Positions 1 through 9,303 of a DNA stretch of 64,000 bases are shown here, one piece after another. The DNA comes from Helicobacter sp. 16-1353. GTDB taxonomy: Bacteria > Campylobacterota > Campylobacteria > Campylobacterales > Helicobacteraceae. Under the pieces are notes generated by a model. That model saw only the letters and a program-made list of their open reading frames with translations. It made no database searches and had not been told where the DNA came from. The DNA is taken from the NCBI RefSeq assembly GCF_003288815.1, contig NZ_NHYM01000003.1, positions 1 to 64,000 of the forward strand, written 5' to 3'. How positions within the stretch are numbered: the stretch's first letter is position 1; each line of letters opens with the position of its first letter. The translations under genes were made by a program, and so were the position numbers.

Positions 1-60
1 CTAGTTTTTTAAAGATTCTAGTTTTTCTTTAAAACTAAAGTTTATTGAAATATATTTGGA

Positions 61-200
61 GATTCTTATCCTAGTAATTAAAATAGAAGAATCCCACTTA
101 CTATAATAAGAAATATTAAGATTTAATTACAACTTTAAGATTAATTTTTAATTTTAAGATTCTAGATAAAGATGGCTGGAATCTTAAAGTTATTTTTGAT
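61..200. repeat. Intergenic direct repeat, copy 1
   Basis: The copy begins gattcttatcctagtaatt and is repeated nearly identically from 317. The first 85 bases differ at only a few positions. The distal part, including the tttaagattc...gaatcttaaa hairpin at 153-188, is also shared but has small insertions or deletions. No protein is encoded. Confidence 0.85.
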
Positions 201-316
201 TATTAGAATCTTAGCTTATGGGATAAATCTTTTAATTTTATATATTAATCTAATGTTAGGATTCTATTATCAACTCTTTTAGCTCTAGTGAACTAATTCT
301 ATTTTATGTAATAATA

Positions 317-454
317 GATTCTTATCCTAGTAATTAAAATAGAAGAATCCCACTTGCTATAAATAAAAAATATTAAGATTTAATTACAACTTTAAGATTA
401 ACTCAAACTTTAAGATTCTAGATAAAGGCTGGAATCTTAAAGTTATTTTTGATT
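317..454. repeat. Intergenic direct repeat, copy 2
   Basis: This is the second copy of the repeat at 61-200, in the same orientation. It starts at the same gattcttatcctag motif and ends after the hairpin 406-444 in gttatttttgatt, as the first copy does. The unit ends about 20 bp before the stop codon of gap. Confidence 0.85.
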
Positions 455-473
455 GTGGAGCAATAATTTGATA

Positions 474-1442
474 TTATGCATTAATTATTTTTGCCATATC
501 AATTAATCTCATCGCATATCCACTTTCATTATCAAACCAAATGCTTATACGACATAGATTGTGATTTATTTTTATCAAATCACTAGCTATAACAGCACTT
601 CTAAGCTCACCGATAAAGTCGCTTGATACGGACATTTCATTATCAAATCCAATAATATCATTATTAAAATCTATACCTAAAATATCATCTTTTGATATAT
701 GCTCCCTAAGCAATAAATCAATATTACTAAAAGCCACGATAGAAGTTGGAATCCTTATTGAATCGCCATAGAATTTCCCATTAAGTTCATTAAATAATTT
801 CCCTAAAACCTTACCAATGGAGCTTGTAGTTGGGATAATATTTAAAGTAGCATTTCGACTAAGCCTAATATCTTCCCTATGTGGAGAATCCAGCAAGGAT
901 TGGTCGTTATTAAAAGGGTGGATAATGCTTATATTCCCACCTATGATATGATATTTTTCTTTTATCTTTTTTATTATTGGGGCAATTGCATTTGAGGTGC
1001 AAGATGCATTTGATATTATTTTTTCACCTTTGTAAGAATCCTCATTTACACCACAAACATAAATAGGCATTTCATCTTTTGGCGGTGCACTTAAAATAAC
1101 CTTTGAAGCACCATTTTTAATATAAGATTCTAGACTTTTCATATCTAGGAATTCACCGCTACATTCTAATACTAAATCCACATTTTCAAATGTAGAATCT
1201 TTTGGATTCTTAAATGAACTTAGAATAATTTCTCTATTATTGATTATTAATTTATTATTATCAATCTTGCAATCTCTACCAAATCCGCCAAATACAGAAT
1301 CTTTTTTTAACAAATATATTAATTTATCAAAATTCGCAGTATCGTTGATATGCGTGATTTGCAAATCATTTGATGGAATACTCTCTAGAATCCTAAAAAA
1401 TGCTCGTCCAATACGACCAAATCCATTAATAGCTATTTTCAC
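474..1442 (-). CDS. gap: Glyceraldehyde-3-phosphate dehydrogenase
   Basis: The protein (322 aa) is a type I GAPDH, which converts glyceraldehyde-3-phosphate, phosphate and NAD(P)+ to 1,3-bisphosphoglycerate in the cytoplasm. The N-terminal NAD-binding motif INGFGRIGR is at residues 5-13. The catalytic cysteine is Cys148 in SNASCTSN, and His175 in SIIHPFNNDQ fits the catalytic histidine. The C-terminus WFDNESGYAMRLIDM is typical. The start is GTG, with AGG eight bases upstream. The protein is slightly shorter than common GAPDHs (about 330 aa). Helicobacters can carry more than one GAPDH paralogue, so which pathway direction this one serves is not decided here. It follows the secreted lysozyme-like gene on the same strand with a 9-bp gap. 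Confidence 0.95.
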   Translation of the reverse strand: MKIAINGFGRIGRAFFRILESIPSNDLQITHINDTANFDKLIYLLKKDSVFGGFGRDCKIDNNKLIINNREIILSSFKNPKDSTFENVDLVLECSGEFLDMKSLESYIKNGASKVILSAPPKDEMPIYVCGVNEDSYKGEKIISNASCTSNAIAPIIKKIKEKYHIIGGNISIIHPFNNDQSLLDSPHREDIRLSRNATLNIIPTTSSIGKVLGKLFNELNGKFYGDSIRIPTSIVAFSNIDLLLREHISKDDILGIDFNNDIIGFDNEMSVSSDFIGELRSAVIASDLIKINHNLCRISIWFDNESGYAMRLIDMAKIINA

Positions 1443-1451
1443 CTAAAAAAC

Positions 1452-2243
1452 CTACTTATTTGTATAGAATGGCTGTAATGTTATCGTTTTTTCATGTGTA
1501 ATTGTTTCTTCATCATTTTTATTATAGATACTAATTATGGCTTTTTTATCTTTTTTTGCTTGTTTTATAGCGGAAGTATCATCACTTTTTAAGGTTGCTA
1601 CTTCTATTCTTCTTATTTTTTCAATAACATCATTCTCTTGTTTTTTTAGTTTTATATTGCTCGTATTAGAAAAGCTTGACAACATAGGCTCTCTTTTTTT
1701 TAGTTTAATATTACTCAAATATTTTGGAATATAGCTCTCTAAAATATCTTTTTTCTCTTTGATACTTCTATAATAGTTTTCGGCTAATTCATTCATTCTA
1801 GGGCTTTTTTCCCAACTAAAACCTTTATTATATGATTTTACTATATTTTTCCAATTCCCATCTCTAACCTTATCCCAATACATCAATTCATCAATAGCCA
1901 CTTTTGAAGCAAATTCATCATCTCTTACTAAAAGCTCCCCAATTACATTTCTATTAAATCCAGTATCTTTTAGCATTTTATATCTTCTTATTACGCCGGG
2001 GATTAATGCATGATAGATTCCAGCACTTGGGTCGGCAAAATTCATTCTATATTCACCTGCACAAGATTCGTGCCACGCAATAGCTGCTAATGTAAAACCT
2101 AAATCATATTGTTTGCCATAATTATAAGCATATGCGATTATTTCTTTCTGTGATTGACTAAATTCATCTACGCTTACACATTTATTTATCGGTGTAGCAA
2201 AAAGAGCAATAGAAAAAAGCAAAAAAACTAAAACAAAACGCAT
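1452..2243 (-). CDS. Secreted lysozyme/transglycosylase-like protein
   Basis: The protein (about 263 aa) has an N-terminal signal peptide (MRFVLVFLLFSIALFA). A region near residues 50-75, ending AIAWHESCAGEY, resembles the SLT/lysozyme-like fold with a candidate catalytic Glu in WHES. The C-terminal 80 residues are Lys-rich, contain two similar NIKLKK motifs and look disordered. The ATG at 2243 is preferred over the TTG two codons upstream because AAAGG sits six bases before it. The likely place of action is the periplasm, on peptidoglycan. The fold assignment rests on a short motif only. The gene is divergent from glyS with an 84-90 bp intergenic region that must hold both promoters. Confidence 0.6.
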   Translation of the reverse strand: MRFVLVFLLFSIALFATPINKCVSVDEFSQSQKEIIAYAYNYGKQYDLGFTLAAIAWHESCAGEYRMNFADPSAGIYHALIPGVIRRYKMLKDTGFNRNVIGELLVRDDEFASKVAIDELMYWDKVRDGNWKNIVKSYNKGFSWEKSPRMNELAENYYRSIKEKKDILESYIPKYLSNIKLKKREPMLSSFSNTSNIKLKKQENDVIEKIRRIEVATLKSDDTSAIKQAKKDKKAIISIYNKNDEETITHEKTITLQPFYTNK

Positions 2244-2333
2244 ATCCAACCTTTAGGCTTATTTTGGTAGAATTCTACTTCATTTTTAATAAATCAAGTG
2301 TTAAACGAATTAAAATTATAAGGAAAATCTACA

Positions 2334-4352
2334 TTGAATACATCGTCATTAATAATAGAAATATTTATAGAAGAACTGCCATTTAGCGGGGTAAAAAAAG
2401 AGATAGCAAATGTTTTGCCAAAATTTAATAAGATATTACAAGCCAATAAAATCAATGCTAAGATTGATTTTTTTTGGACGCCAAGACGATTAATATTGCA
2501 TTCTTTGGATTTTCCACTTTTTTTAAATGATGAAATTGTAGAATTTTTTGGTCCGCCATTAAGTATTGCTTATAACGATGGAGAGCCTAGCATAGCGACA
2601 AATAGTTTCCTAAAAAAACTAAATATAACAAAAGATGAGGTTCAAATCAAACAAAAAAATGGCAAGGATTTTCTTTATTACTCAAGCACATTAAAAGGCA
2701 AACAAACCTCCATTTTATTGCAAGATATTGTGATGGAATTTCTAGCTTCTCTTAATTTTGGTAAAAGTATGAAATGGGGCATTAATGATACTCTTTTTAT
2801 TCGTCCTATTAGAAATATTTTTATATTATTAAATGATAATTTTATAGAGATTCCAAGTCTTGCAAGTAAATATCACTTTACCCAAACAAATTATATTATC
2901 CCACATAGAAGCAAAGATAAAAAAGCCATCTCTAACTACAAAGAATATTTTGATTTTTTGATTCAAAATGGTGTGATTTACTCACAAATGGAGCGTAAAA
3001 AACTTATTGTAGAGCAAATCAAAGATATAGAAACAAAATTAAATATAAAAGTGGAAATTGATAATAATTTGCTTGATGAAGTAGTGGCAATTACTGAATT
3101 TCCAACAGCTTTATATGGCGAGTTTGAGAGTAGATTCCTAACTTTACCAAAAGAAGTTATTATAACCTCTATGAAGATTAATCAAAAATATTTTGCGACA
3201 TATAAAAATAATAGCTTAAATAATGGCTTTATTGTTGTTTGTAATATTTTAGATACGAATAGTTTTAGCGATGTTGTAAAAGGAAATGAAAGGGTTTTAA
3301 AAGCAAGATTCGAGGATGCTCTATTTTTCTATCAAAATGATTTGAATACTTTTAATCAAATAAATACGGATTTGCGATTAAAAAATATTGAGTTTATACA
3401 AGATTCTGGTAGCATTTTTGATAAGGTCCAAAGAGAAAAAGAAATAGCAAAGATTCTTATATCACAAATAGATTGTAATAGCGATGTGGTGCTAAAAGCA
3501 TTGGATATAAGTAAGAATGATTTGCTTAGTGAAATGGTTGGGGAATTTGGCGAGTTGCAGGGCATTATGGGGTCGTATTATACAAATAATGATAAGCTAA
3601 GAATCCCACTCAAAGAGCAGTATTTGCCACTTCAAGAGGACACAGAGTTGCCTACAATGCCAGAATCTGGAATTATTGCTATCGCAAATAAATTAGATTC
3701 CATTATTAGTATTTTTGCGATAAATAAGATTCCAAGTGGCTCAAAAGACCCTTTTGCACTTCGTAGGGCTTGTAGTGGCATAATTAAAATCATTATAAAA
3801 TTTAACATTCCTTTTAATCTAAAAGATATATTACATTTGCTAAAACCACAATATAAGCAAATTGACACAATAGCGATAATTAACTTTTTTTATGAACGAT
3901 TAGAAAATACACTAGAGATGAATCAGTCCATTATTAATGCCGCTTTAAAATCCAATCAAGATGATTTATTGCAGATTTGTTTGCAAATAGAGGCATTGAA
4001 TAAAATTATAAAAAGCGATGATAAAGACGCATTTAAAAGCTTATTTAAACGCGTTGCGAATATTCTCAAAAATACAAATATTAATGCAGAATCTATTAAT
4101 AAAGATTTATTGCTACAAATAGAGGAAAAAAATCTATATAAAGCTTTGCAAGATTTTAGAAATCTTGATTTAAAAACACCAATGGAGAGAGTGGAGAATC
4201 TACTTAGATTTAAAGGATTATTGCAAGATTTTTTTGATAATGTGATGATTAATGCAGAAGAAAAAAATATAAGAGAAAATAGAATCCTCCTCGTAAAGGG
4301 AATTTACGAGGAGTTTTTTAAAGTGGGAGATATAAGGGAAATTTCATTTTAA
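2334..4352 (+). CDS. glyS: Glycyl-tRNA synthetase beta subunit
   Basis: The protein (672 aa) is the beta subunit of the bacterial alpha2-beta2 glycyl-tRNA synthetase, which charges tRNA-Gly. Recognisable segments are the N-terminal IEIFIEELP, FFWTPRRLILH, the central WGINDTLFIRP, the PLKEQYLPLQEDTELP region, and the LPTMPESGIIAIANKLDSI block with KDPFALRRA shortly after it, all of which are beta-subunit signatures. The C-terminal part is the DALR-type anticodon-binding region. The start is TTG with aaGGA about ten bases upstream. The alpha-subunit gene glyQ is not in this window. An intrinsic-terminator hairpin lies inside the last 70 bases of the coding region (see 4287-4319), which is odd for an essential gene. 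Confidence 0.96.
   Translation: MNTSSLIIEIFIEELPFSGVKKEIANVLPKFNKILQANKINAKIDFFWTPRRLILHSLDFPLFLNDEIVEFFGPPLSIAYNDGEPSIATNSFLKKLNITKDEVQIKQKNGKDFLYYSSTLKGKQTSILLQDIVMEFLASLNFGKSMKWGINDTLFIRPIRNIFILLNDNFIEIPSLASKYHFTQTNYIIPHRSKDKKAISNYKEYFDFLIQNGVIYSQMERKKLIVEQIKDIETKLNIKVEIDNNLLDEVVAITEFPTALYGEFESRFLTLPKEVIITSMKINQKYFATYKNNSLNNGFIVVCNILDTNSFSDVVKGNERVLKARFEDALFFYQNDLNTFNQINTDLRLKNIEFIQDSGSIFDKVQREKEIAKILISQIDCNSDVVLKALDISKNDLLSEMVGEFGELQGIMGSYYTNNDKLRIPLKEQYLPLQEDTELPTMPESGIIAIANKLDSIISIFAINKIPSGSKDPFALRRACSGIIKIIIKFNIPFNLKDILHLLKPQYKQIDTIAIINFFYERLENTLEMNQSIINAALKSNQDDLLQICLQIEALNKIIKSDDKDAFKSLFKRVANILKNTNINAESINKDLLLQIEEKNLYKALQDFRNLDLKTPMERVENLLRFKGLLQDFFDNVMINAEEKNIRENRILLVKGIYEEFFKVGDIREISF
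4287..4319 (+). terminator. Intrinsic-terminator hairpin inside the 3' end of glyS
   Basis: An 11-bp perfect stem (ctcctcgtaaa, 4287-4297, with tttacgaggag, 4303-4313) closes a five-base loop and is followed on the + strand by a run of six T. This is the textbook form of a rho-independent terminator. It lies wholly inside the glyS reading frame, over codons for LLVKGIYEEFF, and about 33 bases before the stop. On the minus strand no T-run follows. It is more GC-rich and more perfect than other hairpins nearby. Confidence 0.7.
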
Positions 4353-4418
4353 CCAAAAACATACAGGAGTTTGTCAATTAAAATCTAAAATGTTGCTTGT
4401 TTTATACTTTTTTAATTA

Positions 4419-4494
<76 letters not shown>

Positions 4495-4807
4495 ATTACT
4501 TAAATTTACTTAAAAATAAAGTTTCGCATTCTAGTATACAAGTTTTTAAATTTTACTTAAAATTATTCAAATATTCACTTTATCATAAATAAAGAAAACC
4601 TTAGTAAATACAAAAATCTTTAAAATTTGATTCTAAATGAGATTCAAAAAAATCAAAAAAGATAAAATAATTTTTGGATTGTATCTCTAAAATGCAATCC
4701 TTTAAAAAGCTATCTTATTTTTTTGCAAATTTATAGAAAAATCGATAAAAAAAGATTTGTAGTTTTTAAAAAATCACTATAAATATCATTTTTTTTAAGC
4801 AGAATCT

Positions 4808-5160
4808 TTATTTTGTTAGTGCTTCTTTGGGATAATTTATTAGTATTACTACAACTTCCTCTAGCAAGATATATGTTTGCTCTATGATTTTTTGAAAGTT
4901 AGCCAATATTATAAAAACATCAAATAAATCTCTAGGTTCATTTCTATTATAAACACTCTAATTTATTTGACAAGATATTCCAAGCTATCAATCTAAATTC
5001 CACATTTTTTATTAGCTGGAATGTGGTTTTTCGTGGCAATATCATTTACTAGCTCAATTTTTAACATATCAAAAACCACTATATCTGTATTTTTCATCAA
5101 AGTAAAATCTATGTAGTGCAATGCCACCAGTAAGATAAAATTTCAATTCACTTTTAGCAA
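4808..5160 (-). pseudogene. Degraded AbiEii-type nucleotidyltransferase toxin
   Basis: No open frame survives, but pieces in different frames match the AbiEii/AbiGii family. Around 5150-5080 the minus strand reads FYLTGGIALHRFYFDEKYRYS, close to the FYLTGGTAL.RFY..HRYS nucleotidyltransferase signature. The segment after it, KIELVNDIA, is in another frame. At about 4940-4870 RNEPRDLFDVFIILANFQ matches the conserved R..RDL.D motif of the C-terminal half, which reads on to a stop at 4808. At least three frameshifts or in-frame stops separate these pieces. The family transfers nucleotides onto tRNA or similar targets and acts as the toxin of abortive-infection modules. The locus is now dead by this sequence. 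The assignment is from motif recognition, without alignment. Confidence 0.75.
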
Positions 5161-5184
5161 TTGTCAAAAATAATATCTTGCCTT

Positions 5185-5381
5185 TTATATAGCTCTAAAA
5201 ATCTCTTTTCCATAGCTTTTTACCTCTTCGTTTTCTATATAAATAGAAGTTTCTTTGCTATTAAATTTATTCATTAAAAGCATTTCATTCATCTTTTTAA
5301 GGTCTATGATTTGCTCCTTAAAAAACTCGCCATCATGTATCTTGTTTTAGATTCTTTGATATTATCTGCAATATCATTCAT
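5185..5381 (-). pseudogene. Decayed small gene upstream of the AbiEii remnant
   Basis: The minus strand from the ATG at 5381 reads MNDIADNIKESKT and then, after a one-base shift, continues open as IHDGEFFKEQIIDL...ENEEVKSYGKEIFRAI to a stop at 5185. The span is 197 bases, not a multiple of three, so one indel breaks it. Small proteins of about 65 residues often precede AbiEii-type genes and may act as the cognate antitoxin; that role is an inference from position. I do not recognise the family. Confidence 0.5.
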
Positions 5382-5449
5382 TAAAATCAATTCTTTTTAT
5401 GCTTAGGTTTAATATTTTTATATCCTTAGAATATCTCTTCGTTTTATAT

Positions 5450-6658
5450 TTATAAACTTAATGCATATAGTTTAAAGAATTCTCCCCTTTGTTTGTATGA
5501 AATAAATTGGTCTAAACTCGCACAAGCTGGGGAAAGTAGGCAGACGCCATCATCTATAAAATCCTTATTTATCGCATTTAATGCACTTTTTAAATCCCTA
5601 GAATCCTCGCATAAAATGCAGTATTTCCTACATAAATCTATTATATGATTTGTGCTTTTTCCTATAGCAAAAACCTTGACTTTATATCGCTTTAATTCCA
5701 CTATTAAGGGTTCTAAACTCACGCCTTTATTATCTCCGCCAAGTATCAATCGTATATATTTATCGCTATAAATTTTCAATGCTTGTAATGTCGCATCAAT
5801 ATTTGTAGCTTTGCTATCATCTACAAAAAGCCTACCTTTAGCATCGAAAAATTCCTCAATCTTATGTGCATCTATGCGAAATGAATTTATTTTATGGTAA
5901 TCAATCTTATTTGTGATAATCTTGGCAATGCTTAAAGCCATTATAGAATCTAGCAAAAAAGCACCTTTAAATTTAATCTTATTTATATCTATATTAAATT
6001 TTTTTGCTAATTCAAGGGCAGAATCATAGAAATAAATTGTTCCTTTAAAATCCTTAATTTGGGGAAAGTCTTTATATTTATCTGGGATTATCGCATAGCT
6101 TTTTTCTTGCATTAATCTTAGTGGTTTTAGCTTTGCATTTGTGTATTCCTCAAAACTTCCGTGCCAAGAAATATGGTCTGGAGTAATAGGCAATAGTGCA
6201 TAAATATCTGGTTTCGCTTTGTTTGTGTAATGAAGTGTAAATGAGCTTGTTTCTAGAATCCACATTTTGGCATTTTTATTTAGCTCACAAATGGGATTAC
6301 CTATATTCCCACCACTTAGGCTTCCAGAATCTTCTAATAACATTTGTGCCATTTGCGTTGTGGTTGTTTTGCCATTTGTCCCGCTAATCCACACACTAAA
6401 AGGAGAATCTTTGCTATAAAAATAATCATAATCACTAATGAGATTTTTTGCCTTTTGTATCAATTCCCATTGTGGCGGAATCCCCGGACTAACAATCTCT
6501 AAAGTAGAATTATCCGCATTAAATAAGTTTGGCGGAAGTAGGTTGTTGTTATATTTATCTTTGCTTGGGGTAGTAAATTTATCATCATAGATATTGCAAG
6601 GGGCTAGAATCTTACCCAAAGATTGCATTGTTTTGCCATAGCCAAATAAACTAATCAT
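5450..6658 (-). CDS. murD: UDP-N-acetylmuramoylalanine--D-glutamate ligase
   Basis: MurD (402 aa) adds D-glutamate to UDP-MurNAc-L-Ala in the cytoplasmic stage of peptidoglycan synthesis. The ATP-binding motif GTNGKTTTT is at residues 93-101, followed by GGNIGNP, which is typical of MurD. The central [15 protein letters not shown] and the C-terminal VDDSKATN and [11 protein letters not shown] blocks are also MurD signatures. It is shorter than the E. coli enzyme (about 438 aa), mainly through a reduced N-terminal domain, as in other helicobacters. Its ATG overlaps the mraY stop (ATGA), so the two are translationally coupled, in the order mraY-murD. Confidence 0.96.
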   Translation of the reverse strand: MISLFGYGKTMQSLGKILAPCNIYDDKFTTPSKDKYNNNLLPPNLFNADNSTLEIVSPGIPPQWELIQKAKNLISDYDYFYSKDSPFSVWISGTNGKTTTTQMAQMLLEDSGSLSGGNIGNPICELNKNAKMWILETSSFTLHYTNKAKPDIYALLPITPDHISWHGSFEEYTNAKLKPLRLMQEKSYAIIPDKYKDFPQIKDFKGTIYFYDSALELAKKFNIDINKIKFKGAFLLDSIMALSIAKIITNKIDYHKINSFRIDAHKIEEFFDAKGRLFVDDSKATNIDATLQALKIYSDKYIRLILGGDNKGVSLEPLIVELKRYKVKVFAIGKSTNHIIDLCRKYCILCEDSRDLKSALNAINKDFIDDGVCLLSPACASLDQFISYKQRGEFFKLYALSL

Positions 6659-7710
6659 CGTATTTTTACACTTAAAATTGCTAAAAGATTGCTAAGGAGT
6701 GCGATAATCCAGAATCTTATTATTATCTTATTTTCACTCCAGCCCTTAACCTCAAAATGATGGTGAATAGGTGCCATAAGGAATATTTTTTTATTGCGTA
6801 TTTTATAGCTTCCAATCTGCAAAATAACGCTCAATGTTTCAATAACAAAAATAGAGCCAATTAAAATAAGTAGAATCTCATTATTTGATACAATTCCCAT
6901 ATATGCGATAAATCCTCCAAGTGCGAGACTCCCACTATCTCCCATAAAGATTTGTGCAGGGTGGCAGTTATACCATAGAAAGCCAAATAATGAGCCTAAA
7001 AGTGCCGAAGATAATATGAAAAGCTCCCCACTATTTGTTATTTTTGGTAGTAAAAGATATGAGCTAAATACGGCATTCCCTGAAATATAGATAAAAATAC
7101 TTAATGTCGTAATAGCACAAATACTAGGCACAGTAGCTAATCCATCTAATCCATCTGTGATATTTACTGCATTGCTCGATGATATAAAGATAATTGTCCA
7201 AAAAATAATCGCAAAATATCCCATATTAAAGATTGGATTTTTAACAAATGGGATATGCAAAAAGCTATTATGCTCCACTAATGCTAAACAAATTGAGATA
7301 ATTATAGATGCAAAAATAAGTAGGATAAATTTTCGTTTTGCTGAGATTCCTTGATTTTTACGATGGGATATTTTCGTGTAGTCATCGCGGATTCCAATAA
7401 GACAAAATAAAAATAAAACTAGGATTCCAAATAGCACATAATAATTGAAAATATTTGCACATAATAAGCTTGCTAAAACGCTACAAGACACAAATACAAC
7501 GCCACCCATTGTGGGCGTATTTGACTTTATTTTATGTGTTGGAATAAAGGTTGAAATGGGCTGTGAAGCTCGTTTAAGTTTTGCCCAAATAATAAATCGT
7601 GGTAAAAAGAACATAGAGAGGCAAAAAGCAAGCATAAAGGCAATTCCGCCACGAAAAGAAATATACTTAAATATATTTATTCCAAATTCAGTATATAGAT
7701 AATATAGCAT
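6655..7710 (-). CDS. mraY: Phospho-N-acetylmuramoyl-pentapeptide-transferase
   Basis: MraY (351 aa) is the integral membrane enzyme that moves phospho-MurNAc-pentapeptide onto undecaprenyl phosphate, giving lipid I. About ten hydrophobic segments are visible. Catalytic and signature motifs are present: IRDDYTK near residue 108, [13 protein letters not shown] near 180, [12 protein letters not shown] near 255 and PIHHHFE near 316. The ATG at 7710 is preceded by AAGGC in a reasonable position. It heads the mraY-murD pair and is divergent from gpmI with about 90 bp between them. Confidence 0.97.
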   Translation of the reverse strand: MLYYLYTEFGINIFKYISFRGGIAFMLAFCLSMFFLPRFIIWAKLKRASQPISTFIPTHKIKSNTPTMGGVVFVSCSVLASLLCANIFNYYVLFGILVLFLFCLIGIRDDYTKISHRKNQGISAKRKFILLIFASIIISICLALVEHNSFLHIPFVKNPIFNMGYFAIIFWTIIFISSSNAVNITDGLDGLATVPSICAITTLSIFIYISGNAVFSSYLLLPKITNSGELFILSSALLGSLFGFLWYNCHPAQIFMGDSGSLALGGFIAYMGIVSNNEILLILIGSIFVIETLSVILQIGSYKIRNKKIFLMAPIHHHFEVKGWSENKIIIRFWIIALLSNLLAILSVKIR

Positions 7711-7799
7711 TAAAAAGCCTTCAAATTTTGAAATTATTGTGTAATTTTTTGGTAATATTTGCGAAATTATACTTTAAAAGTTTGAACTAGGATTCTAAA

Positions 7800-9275
7800 A
7801 TGAAAAAAAAAGTAGTATTAGTTATAACTGATGGCATTGGATATAATGAAAATAACGAGTGGAACGCATTTGCAAATGCTAAAAAGCCAAATTACGAGTG
7901 GTTATTTAAAAATGCTCCATATTCATTTCTAAGCACTTTTGGCACAGATATTGGGCTACCAGAGGGACAAATGGGAAATAGCGAAGTGGGGCATATGTGT
8001 ATTGGCTCTGGGAGAGTGCTATATCAAGATTTAGTTAAAATATCTATGGCGTTAAATAATGGCACTTTAGCGAAAAATCCCGCATTAAACGAGTTTGCAA
8101 AAGATTTAGAGGTAGTGCATTTATGCGGATTAGTTAGCGATGGTGGGGTGCATTCGCATATTGAGCATATGATTGGATTGGCAAAGATTCTGGATTCTAT
8201 GGGGAAAAAGGTCTATATCCACGCAATTACTGATGGACGCGATATAGCACCATTTACCGCCCCAAAATATATAAAAGAAATACTTAGTATAGAATCTAAA
8301 AATATCATATTAGCTACGATAAGCGGAAGATTCTATGCAATGGATAGGGATAATCGCTGGGAGCGGATAAAAGTGGCGTATGAGTGTATCACAAGCGGGG
8401 CAAATCCGCAAAATAATCCATTAGAATACATTCAATCTCAATATGATGAAAACATTACTGATGAGTTTATCATTCCTGCTAGTTTTAATGGCTATAGTGG
8501 AATGAAAAATGGCGAGGGTTTGATTTTTACTAATTTTAGGAGTGATAGAGCAAGGGAAATATTAAAAGCATTAGGATTCGATGATTTTAATGAATTTAAG
8601 CGAGATGTAAAGCCAAATATTAAGATTCTAACGATGTGTGAGTATGATGCGACTTTTGACTTTCCTATTTTATTCCCAAAAGACAAGGTTGCAAATACAT
8701 TAGCAGAAATCATAAGTAAAGCTAATCTAACACAAGCCCACATCGCAGAAACCGAGAAATACGCACATGTTACATTTTTCTTTAATGGCGGAAATGAGGA
8801 GATATTGCCAAATGAAGAGCGGATTTTAATCCCATCGCCAAAGGTGAAAACATATGATTTAAAGCCAGAGATGAGTGCATTAGAGGTTTGTGATGCAGTT
8901 TTAGAATCTATGGAAAAAGATAAAGATTTTATAATAATAAATTTTGCAAATGGCGATATGGTCGGGCACACAGGTGATTTTGAAGCGGCAATTAAAGCAG
9001 TGGAGGCAGTAGATAGTGAGCTTGGGCGGATAATCGCTAAGGCTAAAGAGAAAGATTATTCATTAATCATCACAAGCGACCACGGAAATTGCGAGAAAAT
9101 GAAAGATGAAAATGGGAATATTTTAACCAATCACACTGCGGGATATGTGTGGTGTTTTGTTATCGATAAAGATGTCAAAAAAGTTAATGATGGCGGATTG
9201 GATAATCTCGCTGCAAGTGTTTTAAAACTGCTTGATATTGAGATTCCAGAATCTATGTCAAAGCCACTTTTTTAA
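7800..9275 (+). CDS. gpmI: 2,3-bisphosphoglycerate-independent phosphoglycerate mutase
   Basis: The protein (491 aa) interconverts 3- and 2-phosphoglycerate in glycolysis/gluconeogenesis using two Mn2+ ions. Metal-binding [11 protein letters not shown] starts at residue 8. The phospho-accepting Ser61 lies in [30 protein letters not shown] and [11 protein letters not shown] (metal ligands) follow in the expected order. Length is usual for the family. The ATG has AGGA ten bases upstream. It is followed by pglB after 28 bp on the same strand, but no functional link is known. Confidence 0.97.
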   Translation: MKKKVVLVITDGIGYNENNEWNAFANAKKPNYEWLFKNAPYSFLSTFGTDIGLPEGQMGNSEVGHMCIGSGRVLYQDLVKISMALNNGTLAKNPALNEFAKDLEVVHLCGLVSDGGVHSHIEHMIGLAKILDSMGKKVYIHAITDGRDIAPFTAPKYIKEILSIESKNIILATISGRFYAMDRDNRWERIKVAYECITSGANPQNNPLEYIQSQYDENITDEFIIPASFNGYSGMKNGEGLIFTNFRSDRAREILKALGFDDFNEFKRDVKPNIKILTMCEYDATFDFPILFPKDKVANTLAEIISKANLTQAHIAETEKYAHVTFFFNGGNEEILPNEERILIPSPKVKTYDLKPEMSALEVCDAVLESMEKDKDFIIINFANGDMVGHTGDFEAAIKAVEAVDSELGRIIAKAKEKDYSLIITSDHGNCEKMKDENGNILTNHTAGYVWCFVIDKDVKKVNDGGLDNLAASVLKLLDIEIPESMSKPLF

Positions 9276-9303
9276 AGAATAAGATTTCAAGGAAGTAAAC
9301 ATA

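Larger units (their letters stand above)
1..473. other. Non-coding region with direct repeats and weak hairpins
   Basis: No coding region is supported here. The stretch is very AT-rich and holds two copies of a repeat of about 140 bp (61-200 and 317-454, listed separately). Each copy contains an inverted repeat built on tttaagattc / gaatcttaaa. In the second copy the stem is 13 bp perfect (406-418 with 432-444). It lies just downstream of the stop of gap (minus strand), so the hairpin nearest 474 may help end gap transcription, but it has no GC-rich stem and no clean T-run on that strand. Confidence 0.7.
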
